The notes under the pieces are model-generated. The model saw nothing but the letters and a program-made list of their open reading frames with translations, had not been told where the DNA came from and did no database searches. The position numbers were made by a program, and so were the translations under genes. A stretch of 64,000 nt of DNA from Incurvaria masculella (Eukaryota; Arthropoda; Insecta; Lepidoptera; Incurvariidae). Position 1 is the first letter of the stretch, and each line of letters begins with the position of its first letter. The stretch spans positions 12,338,001 through 12,402,000 of the forward strand of contig OX335657.1 in assembly GCA_946894095.1 (NCBI GenBank), written 5' to 3'. Shown one piece after another: positions 1-11,020 of this stretch.

Positions 1-2216
1 CTATTCAAATATGCAATCGATAACCTTTTCAACAAACGGATGGACTTAGCGCACACGCGACGATTTATATAAAGGCGATTAATTTCATGAACTCGTGCAC
101 TTCTTGATAACCTATACGTGCTACGTCTGTTGTGGCGAAGCAAAGAATAAACGTAAAGAAAGATGTTGATTTGACGAATATCAATGTTATTTATGACATG
201 TTTTTTCTGTTTTCCTGTCTTGTTTTGTCGCACATTTTGAATTAAAAAACTCTATGTGAGTGATTTTTCCAGGTTTCATTTTATTTTCAGGTTGAAAGGA
301 AACATAATATATAGGTTAAAAGAAACCAGTCCTGAGTGAACTTTTCTATGAAATAACAATTTTGCTTTTATATTCAGTGATATCATTGAAAAGTTTCGTT
401 GTTTACCGTTAGACATTTTAGTGTGTGGTGGGGGCCATAAATACCAGAGTAATAATAAGTTCGGAAACAAATCAAAATATAAAAGAGAAGGAGCATGGAC
501 CTGAAAATATACAAAAAGTAACATGATGCGGTGGGCGCGAATACAAGCATGCACTCGTGCACTTTTGAAAACATACAAAGAAAAACAAAAGCTGGGGCAG
601 CCATCTTAGACGACCGGGACGACATTACCAGTTCGTCCCCGACAGCAATCCGAGTAGCAGCATGCAACAAATTGGTCGCTGCGACTTCACGCTGTGAACT
701 GAGCTCCGAACCGTGGAGATCGATGCCCGAATCTCGACAGCTGGGCTGGTGGACGTCAGTACCCTGCCAGTAGCTCGAATGGGACACAGTGCGATAAATG
801 CTCGCAGTAGTGCCCGCGTAAAGAGCTCAAGTGGAGCCGTTCTTAGAGCCATCATATATTAGTGCGCCCTTGGGGAACTTACTTACGGTTCGTGTCCCGT
901 GACCACCATTAACCCTCGCCAAGGAGCCTTTGGCCCGCGCGAAGCAGAGTCGCCCCAGGCTTCAACTACAACTTCAACTGCAGCTTGAGCACCCGAATCT
1001 CGAGTCCTCGTCAATGCAGGAGCCTTTGGCTTGCACGTTCGCAGAGCCGTCTTCAATTTCTATTTCAACTCCAACATCCGAATCTCGGAACATCGAGTCG
1101 TAGGATTTCACCTTCAGCTTTCCGGTTACAACCTCTATCTCGGACCACGGTATCCTTTACCTCCATATACATATTAATTTAGTGATTACACACCATTCCT
1201 CATACCATGTTTCTTCTTTGATTTCTCCTTTAAGATCCAAAGGCAGCCTTGTTATTACTTAATGCCTTGATCCTCATGCTTCTTCCATTGGACAAAGATG
1301 CACCTGGGTGGCCAGCCAGCCCGGTTTTCGCAGACCCTGGATTATCTGGTCGCCTCTATTTTCATGTAACTTGACATAGACGGTCATTCATCATATTAGT
1401 TGACACCTTTTGTTGCACAGCTACATTGATACAGGTTAGACACTTCGGAAAAAAATATACAGCAACAGAACAAGGATTATTTAAAATCATCCAATCTTGA
1501 ATAATGTTATATTCGATTTTCAGTATTTTCTTAAAAAAAGGTGGTGTCGCAGTTTTCATGATATTTCAAAAAGTCGTTGATGGTTTCCATAATATCAGTA
1601 CATTTTTATTCAATGTGATTAAAATATTAGTTTTATTTCAGCCCATGCTTGTCTACGAATCTCTGCATTATACTGTTCATCTAACTAAATAAATAAAATA
1701 TCATCTGTTCCAGGTAATTTGCTGCTTTAAATATACCCGATACTTCACTACATCTGTCGATGTTGATTGTTGAGATTATATGCTTGATGCTATGAGGGTT
1801 TGAAGAAAATATCTCGGGTGGTAAATTATAAAATTACTAGATAGACTTGTGGTTTTAAACGTATTTTTTATTAATTTTACAATAGGTGGGCCTGTAAACA
1901 TCAGAAAATTATGCTCCCCACACAAACGTAGTTTACGAACCATTTGAAAGCTACTGATACTTGATATTTGGTGTCTAATAACAGGCAACAAAGAGCACGT
2001 GTCTGTGTCTGCACGTTTTCGTTTATGTAAGTAAATGGGTATGTAGATTTAGCTTTTGCTTTCATTTTATATGATCTAGATTGTTAAAAGTACACGTGCG
2101 AACACAGATACTCGTCGCCTAGTATCAACATACCAAATACGAGTAACTTAGAACAACAGGCGATTCTTAAACCTGCATACGCGCTATCGAAAGTCTCTCA
2201 TCTTCTATGGTGCATT
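1..2216. other. Left-edge non-genic stretch
   Basis: No supportable gene model. A G+C-richer patch at 515-860 holds a minus-strand open frame (listed separately). A Q/S/L-coding low-complexity stretch at about 900-1130 contains two loosely related copies of CCCGAATCTCG-type sequence. Bases 1865-2035 (GGTGGGCCTGTAAACATCAG...) recur in diverged form at 54144-54285, so they are a dispersed repeat. The rest is A+T-rich with nothing recognised. Confidence 0.5.
625..855 (-). CDS. Unrecognised 76-codon open frame
   Basis: This minus-strand open frame starts MMALRTAPLE and ends in a hydrophobic stretch CCMLLLGLLSG. It is G+C-richer than its surroundings and overlaps a second open frame at 383-787 in another phase. 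There is no splice context, no recognised domain and no conserved neighbour. The arginine/serine/alanine-rich composition could reflect an old transposable-element piece rather than a host exon. Only the open frame and base composition support it. Confidence 0.15.
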   Translation of the reverse strand: MMALRTAPLELFTRALLRAFIALCPIRATGRVLTSTSPAVEIRASISTVRSSVHSVKSQRPICCMLLLGLLSGTNW

Positions 2217-4642
2217 TCACAGGCCGAGACTTGCGGCCGCCATTGTCGCGAAGAGCAGAAACGCCTTGGAATATCCGAGGCCGCTCGAGCCGTTGCACTG
2301 GTCGCCGAAGCACTGGCACACAGTTTCAAGATGGCCGTCGCTGTCGGCCTTGTAGCAGTCTCGGCGGTGCTTCACCCAGCCGCAGCCGCGCGTCACCCGG
2401 ACGTCCGAGTCGTGCCCGGGATGCAGGACTGAAAAGATGATAAGTTCAGGATATGATAAGTTCTTACACCCGATTGCACGAAGAGACGGCCGATATTCAA
2501 ATGTTCAAACACGTCACTTTTAGTTCCTTCCATACTGTCCATACAAAGTGACGTGTTTAATCGTACGTTTACGTTGATTTTGATTTGTTGTCCTTTCGTG
2601 CACTCGGCTCTTAGCCACAGCCTTAGCCTTGGTACTAACTTGGTGGGGTAACCCAGTAGGTTATCAGCCAAAGGTTCGTCAATACTTGAAAATTTTTAAC
2701 TGTGGACCGTGATGGTGGGTTACTTCGCCACCAGGAGACATTGCCTCATATATGCAACAATAAAACATCTGTTGAAATATAGTAATAGGTACATCATCAC
2801 GGGCAAAAAATGTGACCGCTATTGTGAACTTTCATTGAAGTTGATTAAGATATTTAATAATTTGAGGTTCTGCTGACATAAAAAACCGGCCAAGTGCGAA
2901 TCGGACTCGCACACGAAGGGTTCCGTACCGTCGTGAAAGATTTAACACAAAAAACAGGTTTTTTGTATGGGGCCCCCCTTTAATTTTTATTATTTTTTTA
3001 TTTTATCTATTTGTTGCTATAGCGACAAAATAAATACACACTCTGTGAAAATTTCAGCTGCCTACCTATTACGGTTCATGAGATACAGCCCTGTGACGGA
3101 CGGACGGACGGACGGACGGACAGCGGAGGCTTAGTAATAGGGTTCTGTTTTCACCCTTCGGGTACTGAACCCTAAACATGGTCGGCGCAAAATGACCACC
3201 AGAGTGGTCAGTCTGAGTTCTCACCTAAATTGGCGTCTACGGCAAACCGATCGACTGGCGTTTTCTCCAAACTCCATCCAAGTTTTTACTAGATGTTCTG
3301 TGGTTTTACTTCTTCAAGCTGTCAAAGTAAAACTCGGACTTCCGATTTGTATGAAAACGCGGAGTCGACGTAAACGGCAACGTCGACGTATTTACGGCAA
3401 CGTTGAGTAAGCTGTCAAATCAAACTCGGACTCGCGGCAAATGATAGTTCGCTTAACGCCCACTGCGCGCGCTCTTCAATTTCTCCATACATTTGAAAAC
3501 GCCAGTCGATCGGTTTGCCGTAACGCCAATTTAGGTGACAACTTAGACTACAGGACTAAGTTTTGGGTCGTACACCTACATGCAAAACGCAATTATAGAA
3601 GCTCGCAGAAGGCCCATAATAGTCTAGTTACGGTACTGGTTTCATTTACGCCATTACTGAACTGAAAGCAATACACTGTTTTACGAGTTTGAATACTGGA
3701 AGAGGAAGGAAATAAACGAAGGATAATGCAAAGGAATAAATACAAAGGAAATGGAAACGCATACTCACTAGTCTGGACGATCTTCCTGCAGAAGAAGTTG
3801 CTGCCGATGTTCCTGGGTATGGCGTTCTCGCATTCCACCACCGGGACGATGTCGAGCCCGGCGAACAGCTCGACGTCGTGACAGGCGGAGTTGTTGGCGC
3901 TGTTGCAGTGGTAGCACTTGATAGCCTCAGCTGGGGACACGCGTGGCGTTACCGTTACTTGCGCCGTAGACAAAGGATAGTGGGGATAGACTGCTTACGA
4001 CACACAACGTACAAAACGCGCTGAAAACTGCTTATTTTCTCTGGTACTACGACATTTCCATCCAGCGCCATCTCCTGTCACTGCCGGAACTAGTTACACC
4101 GTCATGAAACTAATCTTAATTCCAAATTTTGCCTAGGTAAGCGTGTTGGAAACGTTACATTTTAACTATAAAATAAATGAAACGTTTGAAAGCCCAAGTG
4201 TCCGTGTATTCCACCAATGCAACCAAGGTATTTAAGGAAGGTTCTGGCATGGCACGTGGTGTGTAGCGCTAATATCAAGACAGTAGGTGTAGTCTTAGCC
4301 ATACATGTCAAGTAACAAGAACAAATTACAAAGCTATTTTCATTTCTATTTCTAAAAGCTACAATTCAACACAAACAAAGCTACAATCAAACATTGCTAT
4401 CAAGTGTTTTAGTTTTGGTTCAGGTATTTCCATAGTTAATAGAAAAGTCATACATGTACTTAACATATTTGATCTGAATGTTCTTAAGACCATTAACTCA
4501 TTGCATGTAGTAATTTCTTTCAATTATCATTCTACTATATTCGATGTGAATATAAAACGAGTTAAGTATGATTGTACTTACATTTGTGGATAAAAAGTGC
4601 TGTTACTGCAACACAGCACACAGTTTGAATCGACGCTATCAT
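2217..4642 (-). CDS. Ly6/quiver-like GPI-anchored protein A (3 exons)
   Basis: Predicted exons on the minus strand are 4642-4582, 3930-3769 and 2428-2217 (435 nt, 144 aa). Exon 1 encodes a signal peptide (MIASIQTVCCVAVTALFIHK) and ends in phase 1 at GTAAGT. Exon 2 opens with EAIKCYHCNSANNSACHD. Exon 3 gives the CGW motif, further cysteines and CFGDQCNG, then a hydrophobic tail (KAFLLFATMAAASLGL). The ten cysteines and CYxC...CN frame match the three-finger Ly6/uPAR fold of insect quiver/sleepless-like proteins, which sit on the outer cell surface on a GPI anchor and modulate channels, receptors or septate junctions. All three phases join cleanly. A TTTTTTTTCAG acceptor just before the ATG implies a 5' UTR exon upstream. 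Intron 2 contains two repeats (2880-3175 and 3210-3549). The exact target is unknown. Confidence 0.85.
2880..3175 (+). mobile_element. Lepidopteran GGCCAAGTGCGA repeat, full copy
   Basis: It runs from AAAAAACCGGCCAAGTGCGA through GGGTTCCGTACC and a GTATGG...CCC block to a (CGGA)n tract at 3096-3121. It closes with a GGGTTC...ACCC end. The same ordered blocks recur in the opposite orientation at 6622, 40936, 42740 and 47698 in this window. It is a non-coding dispersed element in intron 2 of Ly6 gene A. Confidence 0.8.
3210..3549. mobile_element. 340-bp MITE, CACCTAAATTGGCG ends
   Basis: Imperfect inverted ends (AGTCTGAGTTCTCACCTAAA and its reverse complement near 3525-3549) enclose non-coding DNA. 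A second copy with the same ends and interior lies at 47063-47398. No transposase is visible, so it is a non-autonomous element. Confidence 0.75.
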
Positions 4643-5532
4643 TTTCGAAATATCTGAAAAAAAAACTTAAATTAAAAAAACAATATTGTCAGCATGCTAT
4701 TTATCGCAGAAAAAATTAAGAGGCTGATAATGGTACAATGTTGGTAATAAGGGTACGCAGAGACCAGTCATTCTGTAAGATATTGTTATGTATTGTACTG
4801 ACACGTGGCTAAAATATGGCTAAGGAATTCAATTAATTTGGAATTAAAGCAAGAGAGGGCTTTGATCTGGGACGCAACGTGTGCAGACACTTTAGCCCCT
4901 AGTTCTTCCGAGAAGGTCCATCTCGAGTAGCCGGCTAGGCTAATTACGAATTAATAGCCTTTGCTATGGAAACACTTTGAACTTGGAGCTGAGGCGCCAA
5001 AATGCTAACAAAGAACCTGGGAAAACTGCTCTTTGAGGCACCTGAGAACCAACGTGCGCACAGCTTCTTAGGCAGAACATCAGTCCGGCTATTCAGTGAA
5101 GGAACGTCGCCGCCTCCTTCAATGGGAATATGTTCAATAATGCATTCTAATGTAAGAATATTTTGATTCATAACGAATGTTTGCTTTTTAAAATGTTAAT
5201 ATGTTATTAAGACCAGATAAACTTGTGTTAAATTTCTCCTCTAATAAAAAAATATCTGAAAACTTATAAAACCAACTTAATTACTTAATGTACATCTCCT
5301 TATACCTATGAACAAAAATAATTAGATACCTTTTTATGCCCTTTGATCACTTATCGCTAATACGAAATCTATGAATTGTTTAAGCACGAGGACGTTAGCT
5401 GATTCCCGCGACTGTACGTTCGACAATCCTCCGATGACTGAAGAGCTGACTTCACGGTTCAGATGAGGTGGACAGCGGCGGCCGTACGGGATGGTTCACC
5501 AGATTTGACGGCTCCACCCTGGTTAGCATTTA

Positions 5533-5634
5533 ACAGTCGTATTCAGAGAGAACCTTTCAAACTTAGTACGAGATTAGCACCGGACTTACCATACAAAATC
5601 CGGTTTTAGTCCGGCCCGCTCTGAATACGGCTGT
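5533..5634. mobile_element. Short MITE with ACAGTCGTATTCAGAG ends
   Basis: A 102-bp near-palindrome begins ACAGTCGTATTCAGAG and ends CTCTGAATACGGCTGT. It carries an internal CCGGTTTTAGTCCGG-type block shared with 5771-6337, 40157-40272 and 60407-60506. It is too small to code and has the structure of a miniature DNA transposon. Confidence 0.8.
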
Positions 5635-5770
5635 AAGGGTCTGCGTGCATCAAAGTAGATGGCGGCACTTCGCGCGTTGCGATTTCAATAAGAACCTAGG
5701 TACTGTGTGTTACATACTGTAACTGTAGTATTTTATCTCATAAACAATTACATATAACAAATAAACAATC

Positions 5771-6337
5771 ACAGCTGTATTCAGAGTGGGCGAACTAACT
5801 TTAATCCGCCGGATTAAACCGGTTTTTTATACTACTCGCGCCATACAAATACACTTTTTAACAAATGTAATAATATGTAGTGAAACGCTTCAGCAAATCC
5901 AAATAGAACTCCAGACTGTTAATGGATTAATATTTTTTGATTCCATCATTTATTTAAATAATAATAAAAATAAAAAAGTTGATTTTTCTCGTTAGAAATC
6001 TGAAAGTAATTCGATTTCTTGATATAAGCAAAAACACCATATATGCATAAACAAAAAATTCCATTTGCTTTTAGATTTCTACATTTAGTCAAAAAAGTTC
6101 GGAAATGGACACCGTTTCCGCAATGTATTTTGTATAGAAAAAGGAAACATACATTAACGAAAATAGGTTGATTCCTAGACAAGTAATCATATATTGTAAG
6201 AATAACACTTATAATCGTCAGACTTAGTTAGTTAACTTGGGGTGCCTCGTCTAACTTTGCGATTTGGCTAGTACCAGGCCCTTAATCCGGTGCTAATCTC
6301 GTTCCAAGCTTTGACAGGTGCTCTCTGAATACGACTT
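5771..6337. mobile_element. 567-bp member of the ACAGTCGTATTCAGAG MITE family
   Basis: The left end (ACAGCTGTATTCAGAGTGGG, then TTTAATCCGCCGGATTAAAC) and right end (GGTGCTCTCTGAATACGACT) match the other family members. The interior is a longer A+T-rich non-coding sequence. The interior length difference within one family is typical of MITEs. Confidence 0.7.
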
Positions 6338-6621
6338 TTAATAGGCTCGAATTCTTTAGGCACCGATCTAGAAAGGGGTTCAAACCCTTACAATTTAAAA
6401 TTCACATATTTGATAATTTGTTTCGCTTTAATATTATTGTTGTTTCATGTACTTTTTTATCATGTTCTGATTCCAAGTAAAATGAACCGAATGTTTGTTG
6501 CATTAAATAGCGTCCTGTGAAAATATTAAAATTGTTCTTACGTATTCTAAGTGTCTTTGGAACTCGAGAAAATAAGTAGTGAGCTCATTTTTAACCGAAT
6601 TGACTAGCCGGCGGCTACGTT

Positions 6622-6940
6622 TTTAGGGTTCCGTACCCAAAGGGTGCCAACGGAACTCTATTAAGCCAACTAAGCCTCCACTGTCCGTCCGTCTGTCCGT
6701 CCGTCTGTCTGTCCGTCCGTCTGTCACAGGGCTGTATATCATGAACGGTAATAGGTAAGCACCTGAAAATTTCACAGAGTGTATATTAAATTTGCCAAAC
6801 AACAAATGAGTAAAATTAAAAAAAAAAAAAAATTAAAGGGTATATACAAAAAAACGTGGTTTTTGTGGTAAATCTTGTAAAATGGTACGGAAACCTTCGT
6901 GTGCGAGTCCGACTCGCACTTGGCCGGTTTTTTTATGTAA
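6622..6940 (-). mobile_element. Lepidopteran GGCCAAGTGCGA repeat, inverted copy
   Basis: It begins TAGGGTTCCGTACCCAAAGG, has a (TCCG/TCTG)n microsatellite at about 6682-6722, and ends GAGTCCGACTCGCACTTGGC followed by CGGTTTTTTT. It is the reverse complement of the 2880-3175 copy. The short open frames across it are repeat-derived. Confidence 0.8.
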
Positions 6941-6976
6941 AAGTGGTTACGCGTCGCACCCACACAAACGAGTTTT

Positions 6977-7324
6977 AGGCTGAGATAAATAGTCGTAACA
7001 GACTACTTTGTGACGTCATTTTGCATTACTTTGAAGACTTCCTCCATACAAAATGTGTCAAAGTGACGTCACAAAGTACTACTTTCCGTGATGTTTGTTT
7101 AGATTTTCACTGTTGTTCGACATATTATTTTACGTTTACGGATAAACAGTGTTCAGCTCACTTACTTAGGTCCTCCAGGTCGCGTCGCGAATCCTGATGA
7201 TGTCCACAGCGTGGTGGACGAAACGTCGAGCTAAGTAAGTGAGCTGAACACTGTTTATCCGTAAACGTAAAACAATATACTTTCCGTTAGTCTTAGTTTC
7301 TGATACGACTATTTATCTCAGCCT
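6977..7324. mobile_element. Fold-back MITE interrupted by a ribozyme hairpin
   Basis: Inverted ends AGGCTGAGATAAATAGTCGT (6977) and ACGACTATTTATCTCAGCCT (to 7324) enclose TGACGTCA-containing arms seen again at 10680-11020. Compared with those copies, this one has extra DNA in its right half. That extra DNA contains the palindromic hairpin at 7129-7271, so it appears to be a composite or nested insertion. Confidence 0.7.
7129..7271 (+). ncRNA. Hammerhead-ribozyme-like motif in long palindromic arms
   Basis: Core CTGATGA lies at 7194-7200. Stem II is GTCCAC (7202-7207) with GTGGAC (7214-7219). GAAA is at 7220-7223, and GTC at 7225-7227 is the expected cleavage triplet. The ACGT at 7223-7226 is self-complementary, as in minimal hammerheads that work as dimers. 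Bases TC before the core pair with GA after the cleavage site as the start of stem I. Arms 7129-7169 and 7231-7271 are exact 41-bp inverted repeats that extend stem I. One extra base (T7201) sits between the core and stem II. Known hammerheads of this minimal type occur in Penelope-like retroelements and retrozymes. Self-cleavage itself is inferred. Confidence 0.65.
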
Positions 7325-7564
7325 CAGTTTCATCTCACATCCATGCTCGCTGTGTTTTTTTAACATTTTATAACACAGTATTATTTTATTGAAGGTCAAC
7401 AAATTGATTGCTAGCGACATCTGTCGGTGGTGATCCTAGCGAGGTTTATGTTGGTCCCACTCTCTGTCCCCTTCATATTCTTTGCACATCACAAACTACG
7501 CATGTTCGCAGATGGGTGGCGCTATTGGAGGCGGGTTTGGAGGTGTATGCTGGTATTTAATGAT

Positions 7565-7895
7565 ATTGGCTCGTAGCCTAGCCGCGCGGGGACTGGCCTA
7601 GCGTACCAGATGTCTGGGTTCTATTACTAGCCCGACATGCACCACTTTCTTTCTCTTTCTGAGCTCGATAAGTGCATTTCGTCACGAATGCGAGCCGCTC
7701 CATGGTTCGGAATCAAAGTAAAACTGTAGGTTCCCTTCCCCTACTAGGTGGAAGTGTTTGAGCGCACTTGTGTTGGTACCATCGCATTGGATGAAAAGCG
7801 GCAATGAAAAATTGTCCGTGTTTTCCGTCCAGTTCAATGTAGCCGTGCTCATAAAGGGAAGGTCCTGGCATGGCACCAAATTCCTTCGGGAATGT
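7565..7895 (+). mobile_element. SINE-like element with tRNA-like head
   Basis: The left part has a weak Pol III B-box-like sequence (TGTCTGGGTTCTATTACT). The body contains GTGCATTTCGTCACGAATGC, CCATGGTTCGGA, a CCTACTAGGTGG block and GGCAATGAAAAATTG. These ordered blocks recur many times in this window, including 7896-8225, 22410, 29545, 31745, 32095, 54795 and 60550. No protein is encoded; open frames across it are repeat-derived. Confidence 0.6.
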
Positions 7896-8225
7896 GGTGT
7901 ATTGGGCTAATATATAACGGTAGTTGTGTGGTATTAGCCATCCATGTCAGGTTGCATACAATTTTTCATTGCCGCTTCGACCATCTTTTCATCCAATGCG
8001 ATGGTACCAACCCGGGCGGGCTTAAACCCTACCACTCGCCCTACCACCTAGTAGGGGAAGGGGTACTACAGTTTTACATGGATTCCGAACCATGGAGCTG
8101 CTCGCATTCGTAACGAAATGCACTTATCGAACTCGGAAAGAGAAAGACAGTGGTGCATGTCGGAATTGAACCCAGGCCTCTGGTACGCTAGGCCAGTCCC
8201 CGCGCCACTAGGCTACGAGCCGCTC
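7896..8225 (-). mobile_element. SINE-like element, inverted partner
   Basis: This is the reverse-complement copy of the neighbouring 7565-7895 element, placed tail to tail, so the pair forms an imperfect palindrome of about 650 bp. The head region ends near GGTACGCTAGGCCAGTCCCC. A further degenerate partial copy may continue at 8250-8430. Confidence 0.6.
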
Positions 8226-8814
8226 AAGATATAGGTCTCCTTCCTAAATTCCTAAGCGGCATAGTTAATCCAGTCCGGGTTTGCAACATCTCATTGAATG
8301 AACGGTGGTCTAAGCGACAATGAAAATTATTGGCGTTTTTCATCCAGTTCAATGCAGCCGTGAATGCAAGAAAGCTCTGGCATGACACCTAGTTCTCATT
8401 GAATGTGTTGGGCCCATATACTCCAGGACTTAGAAATACTACGTTTATGAGAAAAAAAAAATCATTTCGGATTTCATGTGCTTCTCAAACCGTATCTATC
8501 CCGGTCTAATATAAGTATGTATCGAATTAACTTAGTGCTTATTTTAATTAAACATTGGGCATTAGTGCGGACTTTTGAGATAACTTGCATGAGTGTGCAC
8601 CTGTGTGGGTTCAGCACGAGGTTCAGCAGGCCTATTCCTAGAATTCCGTAATCAGGAATCAGGAATCCTGAGTCTCGAAAACAACTTTTATAAGGGGTTT
8701 GAAAGCGACTTTCGAAAATATTCGAATTAAGCGAAAATGTTCCGGATCCGTTTATTTAATTATTCAACGTTTTCCGTCGAAAAAATCGGTCCGGCACTCA
8801 AAAATACTATAACT

Positions 8815-9172
8815 GGGGGTCCATTCAGGTAAGAGTGCGTTCGAGTTCGGGAGTGAGTTAACCTAAAAACCTTTCCAGCTAGGAAATATATTATTATTTA
8901 AATAACGGAACCGTTATTTATACTTCCAACGTATTTATGGGACAAACCAGATTTTTACCTAACTGTAATGATGTTCAAGAAGTGTGGAAACATTGACTAT
9001 TTAAAAAAGTGAGTTGATATTTAGTTGCGAATTCGAACTCACTCTTACTCTGAATGTACCCCCAGGGGGTTTAAATAACGGTTCCGTTATTTAAATAATA
9101 ATATATTTCCCAGCTGTTTTTAGGTTAACTCACTCCCGAACTCGAACTCACTCTTGCTCTGAATAGACCCCC
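8815..9172. mobile_element. MITE with GGGGGTCCATTCAG ends
   Basis: It starts GGGGGTCCATTCAGGTAAGA and ends TCTGAATAGACCCCC. The same element, 246 bp long, lies at 62705-62950. In this copy an extra internal boundary (TGTACCCCCAGGGGG at about 9054-9068) suggests two copies joined or a duplication inside the element. It is non-coding. Confidence 0.7.
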
Positions 9173-9384
9173 TGTTCCCAATTCATTTATTCTCCTACAT
9201 GTCGTAAAAGGAGACCAGAGATTGTAAGTCCTTTCTTTGCTTACTAGAGAGAGTAGTGATCACTGAAGATAAAGGAAGGAGAAATGGCATGCGAACGATA
9301 TCGCGTCTCCGCCGTATGGCCAAAGTGGCCATTGTATGGAATACATTCATATTTCGAAGTGATTAATAAGTAAAAGTATTCATA

Positions 9385-9660
9385 ACTAGTTGAAGTCCCC
9401 GGCTCAGCTCGAGTAAATGTCGTTTTGGATTTCCTGCATATTATATGAGCTCCCCGTACAAACTTTCATCCCCTATTTCACCCCATTCGAGTTTAGTATT
9501 CGCCACAAAACCGTGTTCCAAGGTCTAGACAATCTCAAAAGATCTCTATCTCAAATAAATATTTATTATTATTATTATCTCTTTACTAAAGTTCATGAAA
9601 ATTTGTTCAGCGGTTTAGGCGTGAAAACGCAACAGATTTATCTATTTTCCGGTGCTGGTC
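9385..9660 (+). mobile_element. Diverged RTE/SINE-type fragment
   Basis: ACTAGTTGAAGTCCCCGGCT resembles the TACTAGCTGCGGTACCCGGC start of the elements at 18614, 19737 and 45371. The following text shares the ordinary body of that family only loosely. The right end runs into the tandem repeat at 9652. Confidence 0.4.
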
Positions 9661-10450
9661 CGCGTACAACATTTTGAAAGTTCACTCTGAATACGACTGT
9701 AAAAGTGTATGTGAATGACTTTCTTCCCCTGCCTTTTACTTCGGTTTTACATGCGATCTTGGTGCTTAGCTCGCGTGAGCCAGCTGGAGCCAGCACAGTG
9801 CCAGAATGGGGAGTGCGGCAATTTGAAGTTAAGGTCTAACTGTAATACGGGGATTATTGCCGGACTAAATAGCATTTTGTATGGTTGGTCCGGTGCTGGT
9901 CCGCGTACAACATTTTGACAGTTCACTCTGAATACGACTGTAAAAGTGTATGTGAATGACTTTCTTCCCCTGCCTTTTACTTCGGTATACATGCGATCTT
10001 GGTGCTTAGCTCGCGTGAGCCAGCTGGAGCCAGCACAGTGCCAGAATGGGGAGTGCGGCAATTTGAAGTCAAGGTCTAACTGTAATACGGGGATTATCGC
10101 TGGACTAAATAGCATTTTGTATGGTTAGTCCGGTGCTGGTCCGCGTACAACATTTTGACAGTTCACTCTGAATACGACTGTAAAAGTGTATGTGAATGAC
10201 TTTCTTCCCCTGCCTTTTACTTCGGTTTTACATGCGATCTTGGTGCTTAGCTCGCGTGAGCCAGCTGGAGCCAGCACAGTGCCAGAATGGGGAGTGCGGC
10301 AATTTGAAGTCAAGGTCTAACTATAATACGGGGATTGTCGCCGAACTAAATGGCATTTTGTATGGTTAGTCCGGTGATAGTCCGCGTACACAATTTTGAC
10401 AGTTCACTCTGAATACGACTGTAAAAGTGTATGTGAATGCCTTTTTTCCC
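9652..10450. repeat. Tandem repeat of about 241 bp, four units
   Basis: Units begin with GGTGCTGGTCCGCGTACAAC near 9652, 9890, 10132 and 10372. The first three are nearly identical and the fourth is truncated and diverged. Each unit includes CTCTGAATACGACTGTAA and GTATGGT..GTCCGGTGCT, which are the right end of the ACAGTCGTATTCAGAG MITE family (compare 40215-40272). The array therefore seems to have grown from a MITE terminus. Several open frames across it are artefacts of the periodicity. Confidence 0.8.
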
Positions 10451-10679
10451 CTGCCTTTTACTTCGGTTTTACATTCGATCTTGGTGGTTCTTAGCTCGCG
10501 TGAGCCAGCTGGATCCAGCATTGAATGAATGGGGAGTGCGGCAGCTACGCGGCGGCGGGGCGAGGGGACAGGGAAGGGGGGGGGGGTAGTCTGCGCGGCC
10601 CACCTACACCCATTCAAATGGATAATCGCCTGCGTCCTGCTACCTATTCTGCCCGTACAGTCGACAGTGAGAACATCTC

Positions 10680-11020
10680 AGGCTGAGATATATAGTCGTA
10701 ACAGAAACTAAGACTAACGAAAATTAGTACTTTTTGACGTCATTTCGACACACTTTGTATGGACGAAATGTCAAAGTAATGCAAATTGACGTCACAAAGT
10801 ACTACTTTTCGTTAGTCTTAGGCTGAGATAACTAGTCGTAACAGAAACTAAGACTAACGAAAAGTAGTACTTTGTGACGTTAGTTTGCATTACTTTGAGA
10901 TTTCGTCCATACAAGATGTGTCAAAGTGACGTCACAAAGTACTACTTTTCGTTAGCCTTAGTTTTTGTTCCGACTTTTTGTCTCAGCCTTAGTTTCTCTT
11001 ACGACTATTTATCTCAACCT
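10680..11020. mobile_element. Two overlapping fold-back MITEs (AGGCTGAGATA ends)
   Basis: Ends AGGCTGAGATATATAGTCGT (10680) and AGGCTGAGATAACTAGTCGT (about 10819) are each followed by CGTAACAGAAACTAAGACTA. The inverted counterparts GTCTCAGCCT and ACGACTATTTATCTCAACCT lie at about 10980-11020. TGACGTCA sites lie in the arms. It is the same family as 6977-7324, here apparently tandem or nested. Confidence 0.75.

Noticed and set aside
9747..10617. Several open frames of 60-122 codons on both strands
   Set aside because: They repeat with the 241-bp array and carry no domain; they are products of the tandem repeat.
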